In this document: in pieces, positions 1 to 6,516 of the stretch
Numbering within the stretch: the stretch's first letter is position 1
Layout: each line of letters starts with the position of its first letter
From: an uncultured Clostridia bacterium
Lineage (GTDB): Bacteria; Bacillota; Clostridia; Christensenellales; Borkfalkiaceae
NCBI GenBank assembly: GCA_947625595.1
Contig: CANQOX010000004.1
Coordinates: 1 to 48,174, forward strand
DNA: 48,174 bases
Direction: 5' to 3'
Notes under the pieces: generated by a model
The model's input: only the letters and a program-made list of their open reading frames with translations
Databases searched by the model: none
Told to the model about the DNA's origin: nothing
Position numbers and translations under genes: made by a program

Positions 1-232
1 GCCCACGGCGGAAGTGAATTCCGCCTAAGGCAAGGAATTGGGAATGTTTCGAACATTTCTTTACTCGCCCCGCCACTTTCTCGCCCCCTCCGTGGGAGGG
101 GTGGAGCGGCGCAGTTCTGCTCAACAGTGCGGTGCACTGTGAGCTGCGCCGCGACAGGAGCGCTGGCAAGCGCGACGGGCTTCGCGGCGGTCCCTGCCGC
201 CGCAAAGTAGGGGGGTGGGTCACCGCATTCCT
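1..232. other. Intergenic region, no gene seen
   Basis: GC-rich sequence without a convincing coding frame or ribosome binding site. It holds a small hairpin at 7-25 (GGCGGAA/TTCCGCC arms, 5-nt loop) and an AATGTT/AACATT stem near 43-57. The short frames here are low-complexity Arg/Gly/Ser peptides. The gene that the first hairpin may terminate would lie left of the window. Confidence 0.5.
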
Positions 233-326
233 GCGTCATTCAGAGCGAAGCGAAGAATCCCGAAGAACGAAGTCCGCACTTTCCTCCACGGGATTCATCG
301 GTCGCTCCGCTCCCTCTGAATGACGC
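233..326. repeat. Palindromic dispersed repeat bounded by 13-bp inverted repeats
   Basis: GCGTCATTCAGAG at 233-245 is the exact reverse complement of CTCTGAATGACGC at 314-326, so the element is a 94-bp inverted-repeat unit. Its interior (gagcgaagcgaagaatcc and acgaagtccgc) recurs in reverse orientation at 27353-27433 and, more degenerate, at 27661-27725. Dispersed, short, non-coding and palindromic sequence of this kind resembles a MITE or REP-type element. It produces spurious short frames in several reading directions. Confidence 0.7.
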
Positions 327-335
327 GATAGCCCC

Positions 336-447
336 CTCGCTGCCCCTTTTAGGGGAAGTCCCCGAGCTTGCGAGGGGAAAGGGGTTTTGAAACCCTTCAG
401 TCTCGCTTCGCTCGACATCTCCCCTACGAGAGGCAACAAGAGATCGC
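336..447. repeat. Dispersed intergenic repeat, copy 1
   Basis: This stretch begins CTCGCTGCCCCT and runs through AGGGGAAGTCCCC, GAAAGGGGTTT, CGACATCTCCCCT and CAACAAGAG blocks. The same blocks in the same order occur at 27241-27346, with the arms varying in length. Both copies contain short GGGG/CCCC palindromes. Neither codes for a plausible protein. The arrangement fits a family of structured intergenic repeats. Confidence 0.65.
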
Positions 448-457
448 TTCTACAATA

Positions 458-488
458 ACGCCGCCCGCGGCTGTGCCGCGGGCGGCGT
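458..488 (-). terminator. 14-bp perfect hairpin downstream of the XRE gene
   Basis: ACGCCGCCCGCGGC at 458-471 pairs perfectly with 475-488 across a TGT loop. It lies 16 bp past the stop of the minus-strand XRE gene. The T-tract on that strand is weak (TATTGT). The identical hairpin is repeated at 1029-1059. Confidence 0.6.
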
Positions 489-504
489 ACTATGTTTACA
501 TTCA

Positions 505-711
505 TTATTTCAAACCAAGCAACTCATCTATGGATACATCGAAAAATTTCGCGATGCTTACGAGGGAATCGTAGTCGGGTTCGTGTCTGCCCGATTCCCA
601 AAAACTCACAGTCTGATTGCAGAATCCGAGCTTTTCGCCGAGCTCCCTCTGTGAAATGCCCTTCGCCTGCCGCAACTCCTTTAATTGCTTTCCGAAGTAA
701 TTTCCTTTCAT
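505..711 (-). CDS. XRE-family helix-turn-helix repressor
   Basis: A 68-aa protein consisting almost only of an HTH_3/Cro-CI domain: residues 5-65 read FGKQLKELRQAKGISQRELG, then NQTVSFWESGRHEPD, then a typical FFDVSIDELLGL last helix. It probably binds DNA as a dimer. The frame is open further upstream, but that extension is hydrophobic and unlike the family, so ATG at 711 is chosen. No good Shine-Dalgarno precedes it. An extended -10 (TGCTATTCT) ends 7 nt before the ATG, which suggests a nearly leaderless mRNA. The gene is divergent from the 69-aa gene at 792, and a perfect inverted repeat lies between them, so autoregulation and control of that neighbour are likely (inference). Confidence 0.8.
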   Translation of the reverse strand: MKGNYFGKQLKELRQAKGISQRELGEKLGFCNQTVSFWESGRHEPDYDSLVSIAKFFDVSIDELLGLK

Positions 712-744
712 GGGACAAGAATAGCAAAATTTTCCTACAAATCC

Positions 745-774
745 TTGACTTCCTACAAACAGTAGGAGTATAAT
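745..774 (+). promoter_or_regulatory. Sigma-A-like promoter with an operator-like inverted repeat in its spacer
   Basis: TTGACT at 745-750 and TATAAT at 769-774 are 18 bp apart and point toward the gene at 792. The spacer contains CCTAC-AAACA-GTAGG at 752-766, a perfect 5+5 inverted repeat. A further half-site CCTACAA lies at 734-740, 18 bp upstream of the first. The position between -35 and -10, next to an XRE gene, fits a repressor operator. Confidence 0.75.
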
Positions 775-791
775 CATTTCAAGGAGAGAAA

Positions 792-1001
792 ATGCTACAC
801 ATGAAAGAAGATAATACGTTGGAAAATAAGAAAAATCTTGTGATAGAACTGCGTACGGCATATTTGGCCTTGGTGCGCGCCTGCTGTGATTGCGACGGCA
901 TAAGCAAGACAGACAAAAAAACTTTGTTTCGATTGAAGGAAGAAGTCAGCGGCCTCTTTATCGAATACTACATGCGATATAGACAGGAAAGACGTGAGTA
1001 G
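792..1001 (+). CDS. Small hypothetical protein next to an XRE repressor
   Basis: A 69-aa, charged, mostly helical protein (residues 12-67) with a CCDCDG segment at residues 31-36. I do not recognise a family. Expression signals are good: AAGGAG at 781-786 with 5-nt spacing, and a near-consensus promoter at 745-774. A second ATG three codons in (801) is possible but less well placed. It is divergent from the XRE gene and probably under its control. It could be a modulator of that repressor or an unrelated small protein; the sequence does not decide. Confidence 0.65.
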   Translation: MLHMKEDNTLENKKNLVIELRTAYLALVRACCDCDGISKTDKKTLFRLKEEVSGLFIEYYMRYRQERRE

Positions 1002-1028
1002 GGCAAATTTTATAACTTTACAAAAAAT

Positions 1029-1059
1029 ACGCCGCCCGCGGCTGTGCCGCGGGCGGCGT
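1029..1059 (-). terminator. 14-bp perfect hairpin, second identical copy, with T-tract on the minus strand
   Basis: The same 31-base hairpin as at 458-488 (ACGCCGCCCGCGGC, TGT loop). On the minus strand it is followed by ATTTTTTG, so it should terminate the PTS-type gene ending at 1078. It also lies 27 bp past the plus-strand gene ending at 1001 and may serve both convergent transcripts. Confidence 0.8.
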
Positions 1060-1077
1060 ACTATTCTATTTTACAAC

Positions 1078-2277
1078 TCAAAGTTCAATCTTCATGTCTC
1101 CCGCCTTGATCCAGCCGATCTTGCGGAGGAGTTCGCTCACGCCGAGGGAGATGACGGCGGGCAGGAGGAAACACGTCACGAGCACGCCGACGGCGATCTG
1201 CCACGCGGGAAGGACACCCGCAGACGCCCCGATCATGTCGATGACGCCCACCAGCCCCGCCGTACCCATGCCCGCGCCGACGGCGGTCGCCTGAAGTTGG
1301 AAAAGGCAGGTCGAGATCGGCCCGACGACGAGCGAAGACACGACCGCGGGGAGCAGGATCCTCGGATTTTTCAGATTGGGGATCTGAAGCATCGAAGTGC
1401 CCAGCCCCTGCGCGATGAGCCCCGAAAATTTATTTTCGCGGAAGCTCGCAACTGCAAACCCGATCATGTGCGCACAGCATCCCACGACGCCCGCGCCCGC
1501 GGCGATGCCGTTGAGGCCGATCGAGATCCCGATCGCCGCGCTCGAGGTGGGAAGGGTGAGGAGAAGCCCCATTGCCGCCGAGATGATGAGGCCCATGAGG
1601 AAGGGCTGCAACTCGGTCGCCGCATTGATGCCGTTTCCGATGGCAGTCATCAGCCATTCGACGGGGGAGCCGAGCGCCGCCGCGACGAGCCCGCCCGAGA
1701 GCAAACTCACGAGGGGCACGATGAGAATGTCGAGCTTGGTCTTTCCCGTCACGAGGGTGCCGAGTTCACAGGCGATGACGACGGCGAGATAGCAAGTGAT
1801 GGGGTTCCCCGTCCCGATCAGGACGGAGGCGGACAGCGCCGTTTCCCCGACGATGTAGGAGAGAAACGTTGTGGCGTTCGCGGCAAAGATCCCCACCGCG
1901 ACACTGCACGCCATGGCCATTTTGGAACTCTTGAGGGCGTAGGCGATGCCGACGCCGATGCCCGCGCCCATCATGACCTTTGCAAAGGTCCCGATGCCGT
2001 TCAGGAAGCGGTAGCAGAGGTTGAGAAATTCGACCTCCGACGTCCCGCCGCCGAAGAGGCGGGCGATCTGGCAGACGATCGTCCCCGCGATGAGGGTGCA
2101 GAAGAGCCCGTTCGCCATGCCCGAGAACGCCTCGATGAAATAGCGGTTCGCGAACTGCTTGAGGAGCTTCAAAAAAGTTTTTTCCTTCGGAACTTCGGCC
2201 TTGGGGGAGGGCTCTGCGGGAGCCTCCGTGGGGGCGGGGGCCTGCTCCGTCGTTTTCTGTTCTGATCCGTCGTTCAT
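1078..2277 (-). CDS. PTS sugar transporter EIIC-type membrane protein (PTS_EIIC_2-like)
   Basis: A 399-aa polytopic membrane protein. An acidic, Pro/Ala-rich N-terminal tail (about residues 1-33) is followed by about ten hydrophobic segments rich in Gly. The segment SSAAIGISIGLNGIAAGAG and the following GCCAHMIGFAVASFRENKF resemble the PTS_EIIC_2 family, a variant EIIC whose substrate is usually unknown. No EIIA or EIIB partner is in the window. ATG at 2277 is chosen over the frame's first ATG at 2319, because a TTGCAT-17-TACAAT promoter lies between the two and leaves only about 4 nt of leader. The gene ends at a strong hairpin with a T-tract. A substrate cannot be assigned. Confidence 0.8.
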   Translation of the reverse strand: MNDGSEQKTTEQAPAPTEAPAEPSPKAEVPKEKTFLKLLKQFANRYFIEAFSGMANGLFCTLIAGTIVCQIARLFGGGTSEVEFLNLCYRFLNGIGTFAKVMMGAGIGVGIAYALKSSKMAMACSVAVGIFAANATTFLSYIVGETALSASVLIGTGNPITCYLAVVIACELGTLVTGKTKLDILIVPLVSLLSGGLVAAALGSPVEWLMTAIGNGINAATELQPFLMGLIISAAMGLLLTLPTSSAAIGISIGLNGIAAGAGVVGCCAHMIGFAVASFRENKFSGLIAQGLGTSMLQIPNLKNPRILLPAVVSSLVVGPISTCLFQLQATAVGAGMGTAGLVGVIDMIGASAGVLPAWQIAVGVLVTCFLLPAVISLGVSELLRKIGWIKAGDMKIEL

Positions 2278-2287
2278 AGTGCATGGA

Positions 2288-2316
2288 ATTGTAGCACAAT
2301 TTCGCGAAAAATGCAA
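2288..2316 (-). promoter_or_regulatory. Promoter of the PTS-type gene, giving a near-leaderless mRNA
   Basis: On the minus strand TTGCAT (2311-2316) and TACAAT (2288-2293) are 17 bp apart. The expected start site is near 2281, about 4 nt before the ATG at 2277, and no Shine-Dalgarno fits in that space. Confidence 0.65.
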
Positions 2317-2354
2317 CAAAAATTTGCCCCCGCGCGGCGGGAAAAAGGAGACTT

Positions 2355-2399
2355 ATGAAATTATGCGGGTGCAGTCCCATGGACTGCAATATAATATAA
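2355..2399 (+). CDS. Possible 14-aa Cys-containing microORF
   Basis: AAAGGAG at 2344-2350 is followed 4 nt later by an ATG opening MKLCGCSPMDCNII and a TAA stop. Three of 14 residues are Cys. An 8-bp hairpin (TGCAGTCC/GGACTGCA, 2370-2388) lies inside the frame. The strong ribosome binding site is the main support. It could be a leader peptide, a small functional peptide or chance. No promoter is obvious just upstream, and the nearest downstream gene has its own promoter at 2646. The family is not known to me. Confidence 0.35.
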   Translation: MKLCGCSPMDCNII

Positions 2400-2645
2400 G
2401 GAAAGGCCCGCGGGGCGGGGAGAACGAGGGCATCAGCTGTAATTATGAAGGGAAAAAATCGGGCGGGCGGAGGGGAAGAGGGCGAGCGGGGAGAAAAGGG
2501 GCGGTTTTCGTTTTTTTGAGGGCGGGAAGGCCGAAGTTCCCGCAAAAAATTGAAAAATCGCCCCAAAAGGGAGAAATATAAGTAAAATTTATGGAATCCA
2601 AAAGAAATTCTTATAGATAAATTGCAAAAAAGGGCGTCAATTCGT
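2400..2645. other. Intergenic region between microORF and Opp operon promoter
   Basis: This is a purine-rich, GC-skewed stretch (2401-2500) followed by an AT-rich stretch into the promoter at 2646. I see no gene with a ribosome binding site, no RNA gene and no clear repeat here. Confidence 0.5.
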
Positions 2646-2675
2646 TTGACAAATTTGAATAAAACAGATTAAAAT
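2646..2675 (+). promoter_or_regulatory. Sigma-A-like promoter of the Opp operon
   Basis: TTGACA at 2646-2651 and TAAAAT at 2670-2675 with an 18-bp spacer (or TTAAAA with 17). The predicted start near 2682 leaves a leader of about 157 nt before the ATG at 2839. Confidence 0.75.
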
Positions 2676-2718
2676 AGAACATATCCATTTTGGAGCGGTG
2701 TATAAATTCAATGATTTT

Positions 2719-2783
2719 CTCCCGCGGGAGGGGCTCCCCCCTTTCTGCGCAAGGGGGGTCAGTACAAGCCGAGGCTTGTACTG
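2719..2783 (+). promoter_or_regulatory. Triple-hairpin 5' leader of the Opp operon
   Basis: Three tandem palindromes occupy the leader: CTCCCGCGGGAG at 2719-2730; CCCCCCTT (2736-2743) with AAGGGGGG (2751-2758); and CAGTACAAGC (2760-2769) with GCTTGTACTG (2774-2783) on a CGAG loop. None is followed by a plus-strand T-tract, so they are not simple terminators. They could stabilise the mRNA, bind a protein or form part of a cis-regulatory element. No known riboswitch was recognised. Confidence 0.55.
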
Positions 2784-2838
2784 TAAAAAACTTATCCGCT
2801 CCCGAACACATCGGTAAAATTTTTAGGAGGTATATAGT

Positions 2839-5415
2839 ATGGCAAAATTTTGGAAAAGAACAGCGATCGTCGTTGCATCTGCGGTTCTTTCCGCAACCCT
2901 GATCTTCGGCGCCGCATGCGGCAACAATGAAGACAATGGGGAGAACGCGCCCAATCCCGCAGAGGACGGCAAGACGAGTTTCGTGGTAGGTGACCGCGAA
3001 GCCGTGACCTATCGTACATACACGACCGTGCTGCCCAGCAACTGGAATGAGCTCACCTATGAGGACAACAACGACACACAGATCCTCAACTATCTTGTCT
3101 CTTCGTTCTTCGAGTATGACTATGAGTTCGATGAATCGAAGGGCGGCAAGTTCAAGGCCGACGGCTCCATCAACGTTGATGCGATCGTCCCCGGCGGATT
3201 CTCTGTAAAATATTCCGCCGCGACAGACCTTGAGGACGTCACTGCGACTGTCGACGCCAAGTGGGGCTATACGGAAGAACAGAAGCAGGCGGGCGGTTAT
3301 GCGTGGAAGATCACGCTCCGTGACGACCTCAAGTGGGACGACGGCACGCCCATTGAGGCAGAGGACTTCGTCTACACGATGAAGGAGCAGCTCAACCCCG
3401 ACTTCTTCAACATGCGCGCGAATACCTATTATAACAATACCCGTATTCACAACGCGAGAGCTTATCTGTATCACACAACGCCCGAAACATATGAAACGGT
3501 CATTTCGCAGGGATATGAATCTGCGCAGGACGCTTTGGATGCAGGAGTAACAGTCTACATTGACTGCTGGGATTTCTGGGGTGCACAGGGTTATGTCGAT
3601 GCAGAGGGGAACGAAGTTCCCCAGTATGTTTCAATCACCGACACGACTGTCTATGATACGCCCGACGCTTGGGAAGCGGGGGAAGCGGTCGACGCTTTCA
3701 GTGGAGCCTCTCTTGTCAAGGATTATGCCAAATATTTTGAGCCGACCGACTTCGTGGTATTAGTCAAAAATACAAACATGGACGTTGAATGGAAAGATGT
3801 CGGTATCTATGCGCCGAGCAAATATGAGATCGTCGTCTGCCTTGACAATCCCATCATGTGCAAGAAAGAGGACGGCAGCCTCTCCTACCTCGCTGCCTAC
3901 AACTTCTCGAGCCTTCCCCTTGTCAAGAAATCTCTCTATGAGTCCTGCAAGCAGGAGCCGCAGACGGGTTCCACCCTCTGGACGACCAACTACAACTCCT
4001 CCCTTGCGACGACCGCAAGCTGGGGCCCCTACAAGCTGACCCAGTTCCAGAGCGGCAAGGCCTATACCCTATCCCGCAACGATAACTGGTACGGCTACGC
4101 CCTCGATGACAACGAGGGACAGTACAACATCGACGCTGTCTACTGCGAAGTCATCTCGGACGTCAACACCCAGTGGATGAGCTTCCTCGGCGGCTACATC
4201 GACGACATCGGCCTCGACGTCGCCCACAAGGACGACTATCGCAACTCCAAGTACACGAGCTATGCCCCCGGTACGGGTACCTTCGGCATTCAGCTCTTCT
4301 CGGGGCTTGACACCCTCAAGAAGAACACACACAATGCGGGCGTCCTCGCCATCCAGGATTTCCGTCAGGCCATCTCCCTCTTCCTTGACCGCGACGAGTA
4401 CAACCAGACCTGCTTCACCTCGCATAGGACCTGCTACGGCCTCCTCGGCCCGAGCTACTACTACGACGTCGAAAACGGCGGCGTCTACCGCGACACGCAG
4501 CAGGCGAAGGAGACCCTGCTCTCCGTCTATGGCTTCGAGAAGAATGCAGACGGAAAGTGGACGGACGGCACCAACACCTATACTGACTACGAAGAGGCCT
4601 ATGAGGCGATGAACGGCATGAACCGTCCTCTCGCCAAGGAACTCCTCGGGAAGGCTTGGACCGAACTGACGACCAACGCCGAGACCTATGGCTACGACAG
4701 CAGCAAGCCGATCTCGATCCATTACGGCACTTCTGCCGACAATGAGAACACAAGGCGTTCCTACGATTATTTCGTGAAGTTCTTCAACGACCTCACGAGC
4801 GGCACCCCCTTCGAGGGCAAGATCGAGCTTGTGTTTGACGCCTCCGCAGGCAGCGGCTGGGCGGATGCGTTCAAGGAAGGTTCCGTCGAGTTTGCCGCAG
4901 GCACGGGCTTCAGCGGCGGCGCGTTCGACCCCGAGGGCTTCCTGCAGTGCTATGTCGATAAAGCGGCTGGCCTGATGTATTCCGAGAACTTCTGGGATAC
5001 AAAAGCGGACAATCACACCTTTACGATGCCCGCTGGCAACTATGACGGTGCTGGTCAAGAACTCACCATGAGTGTCTACAACTGGTACGCCTGCCTCAAC
5101 GGCATTGCCGAAGATACCGATACGTATCAGTTCAACTGGGGCGCAGGTGCGATCCCCGAGGAAGCAAGGATGGAGCTTCTTGCCGACCTTGAGAAGGTCG
5201 TCCTCGAGAAGTACTATACAGTCATCACGACTTCCGAATACAGTGCGTCGCTCCTCGGTGCGAAGTTCAGCCAGTTCTCTGAAGATTACAACATCTTCAT
5301 GGGCTTCGGCGGATTCCGCTACATGGTCGTCAACTACAACGACGGCGCATGGCAGGATTTCGTTGCCGCAACGAACAAGGGCAACCTCACCGACTTCTAT
5401 AAGGCAGAGGATTGA
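2839..5415 (+). CDS. ABC transporter substrate-binding lipoprotein (family 5, oligopeptide type)
   Basis: An 858-aa lipoprotein that should capture the ligand outside the membrane for the permeases encoded next to it. The signal peptide ends in a lipobox (GAAC, Cys27), followed by an Asn/Glu-rich linker. The SBP_bac_5 signature is seen around residues 155-185 (WKITLRDDLKWDDGTPIEAE, then DFVYTMKEQLNP). The protein is longer than the usual 500-600 aa, with extra sequence in the middle and C-terminal parts. AGGAGG at 2825-2830 with 8-nt spacing fixes the start. The family binds peptides, but some members bind sugars or metal chelates, so the ligand is open. First gene of the operon, with its own promoter and a structured leader. 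Confidence 0.92.
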   Translation: MAKFWKRTAIVVASAVLSATLIFGAACGNNEDNGENAPNPAEDGKTSFVVGDREAVTYRTYTTVLPSNWNELTYEDNNDTQILNYLVSSFFEYDYEFDESKGGKFKADGSINVDAIVPGGFSVKYSAATDLEDVTATVDAKWGYTEEQKQAGGYAWKITLRDDLKWDDGTPIEAEDFVYTMKEQLNPDFFNMRANTYYNNTRIHNARAYLYHTTPETYETVISQGYESAQDALDAGVTVYIDCWDFWGAQGYVDAEGNEVPQYVSITDTTVYDTPDAWEAGEAVDAFSGASLVKDYAKYFEPTDFVVLVKNTNMDVEWKDVGIYAPSKYEIVVCLDNPIMCKKEDGSLSYLAAYNFSSLPLVKKSLYESCKQEPQTGSTLWTTNYNSSLATTASWGPYKLTQFQSGKAYTLSRNDNWYGYALDDNEGQYNIDAVYCEVISDVNTQWMSFLGGYIDDIGLDVAHKDDYRNSKYTSYAPGTGTFGIQLFSGLDTLKKNTHNAGVLAIQDFRQAISLFLDRDEYNQTCFTSHRTCYGLLGPSYYYDVENGGVYRDTQQAKETLLSVYGFEKNADGKWTDGTNTYTDYEEAYEAMNGMNRPLAKELLGKAWTELTTNAETYGYDSSKPISIHYGTSADNENTRRSYDYFVKFFNDLTSGTPFEGKIELVFDASAGSGWADAFKEGSVEFAAGTGFSGGAFDPEGFLQCYVDKAAGLMYSENFWDTKADNHTFTMPAGNYDGAGQELTMSVYNWYACLNGIAEDTDTYQFNWGAGAIPEEARMELLADLEKVVLEKYYTVITTSEYSASLLGAKFSQFSEDYNIFMGFGGFRYMVVNYNDGAWQDFVAATNKGNLTDFYKAED

Positions 5416-5422
5416 CAGATAG

Positions 5423-5462
5423 TCCCAAGAGAATCGTTTGGGGGCGGAAGAAATTTCGCCCC
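5423..5462 (+). promoter_or_regulatory. Intercistronic hairpins after the binding-protein gene
   Basis: CCCAA/TTTGG-type pairing (5423-5441) and GGGGCG (5441-5446) with CGCCCC (5457-5462) can form stems between the binding-protein gene and the permease genes. There is no T-tract. Such structures commonly protect the upstream mRNA, giving more binding protein than permease (inference here). Confidence 0.45.
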
Positions 5463-5502
5463 TTCATTCTCATTATAGGGATCTTTGAGAAGAGGTATTT
5501 TT

Positions 5503-6516
5503 ATGTACATGTTCAAATACATCATGAAGAGGCTCGGGCTCATGCTCATGACATTTGTCATCATCATGGTCATGTGCTTTGTCCTCATCAAGATGCTTCC
5601 CATCGTCGTCCCCGCGCAGGTAGGCTTAGACGCGAGGATCCAATACATGCAGCTCGAAGCGAGGGGGTACATCTGTAACCTCGTCATCGACGACAAGACG
5701 AATCAGGTCAAATCCTTCGATTATGTGCCCGTCATGACGCAGTTCTGGACGTACATCGTGCGGATCTTCAAGGACGGCGATTTCGGCATCGGCGTCACAC
5801 TCGCCGAATACCGCAATCAGCCCGTGTGGGACGTCTTTTTGGAGAAACTTCCCCCCACGATCCTCATCAACGTCTACTCGACGATCATCGGCGTGCCGAT
5901 CGGCCTCGGCCTCGGCATCTTTGCCGCGCTCAAGAAGAACAAGTGGGAGGATCAGGTCATCAACGTCATCGTCATCCTGCTCATCTCGCTCCCGTCCATG
6001 GTTTTGGGCCTCGTCATTCAGTATGTGTTCTGTTTCCAACTGAAATGGTTCCCGCTGACAATGGAAGCGGGCTATGACTACTTCTCATGGCCGATGTTCC
6101 GAAGTATGCTGCCTGCGGTATTTTCGCTCTGTCTCGGAAGTATCGCGGGATATACGCGATTTACACGGGCAGAGCTTGCGGAGGTGCTGACAGGGGACTA
6201 CATGCTCCTCGCGCGGACGAAGGGGCTCACCAAGGGGCAGGCGACCATTCGCCACGCCCTGCGCAACTCCATGGTGCCCATTTTCCCGTCCATTCTCTCC
6301 GAATTCATCGCCGTGCTGTCGGGCTCGCTCATCATCGAGGCGATGTTCTCCATTCCGGGCGTCGGGGGGCTCTATCTCGACTCTATCGTCTATCAGGACT
6401 ATGACTTCTTCATGCTGCTGTCGGGCTTCTATACGCTCGTCGGCCTTGCGGCGGGGATCGTCGTCGATATCTCCTACGGGTTCATCGACCCGAGGATCAG
6501 AATGGGGGCAAAATAA
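5503..6516 (+). CDS. OppB-like ABC transporter permease
   Basis: A 337-aa inner-membrane permease. The first helix is at about residues 10-30 and the BPD_transp_1 core is at about residues 120-335. The cytoplasmic EAA loop that docks the ATPase reads YTRFTRAELAEVLTGDYMLL followed by ARTKGLTKGQATIRHALRNS, a classic OppB/DppB pattern. The start is ATG 5503, preceded by AGAAGAGG at 5488-5495. An upstream in-frame TTG at 5485 is rejected because the ribosome binding site lies inside that extension. The stop codon overlaps the next gene's ATG by one base (TAATG), so translation is probably coupled. Length and motifs are ordinary for the family. Confidence 0.92.
   Translation: MYMFKYIMKRLGLMLMTFVIIMVMCFVLIKMLPIVVPAQVGLDARIQYMQLEARGYICNLVIDDKTNQVKSFDYVPVMTQFWTYIVRIFKDGDFGIGVTLAEYRNQPVWDVFLEKLPPTILINVYSTIIGVPIGLGLGIFAALKKNKWEDQVINVIVILLISLPSMVLGLVIQYVFCFQLKWFPLTMEAGYDYFSWPMFRSMLPAVFSLCLGSIAGYTRFTRAELAEVLTGDYMLLARTKGLTKGQATIRHALRNSMVPIFPSILSEFIAVLSGSLIIEAMFSIPGVGGLYLDSIVYQDYDFFMLLSGFYTLVGLAAGIVVDISYGFIDPRIRMGAK

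Noticed and set aside
994-2265. Plus-strand frame of 423 codons opposite the PTS-type gene
   Set aside because: The protein is Arg/Asp/His-rich low complexity with no domain, has no ribosome binding site, and the minus strand encodes a clear membrane protein over the same bases.
2278-2319. Longer N-terminus (14 codons) for the PTS-type protein
   Set aside because: A good promoter lies inside the extension, so it would not be transcribed from that promoter.
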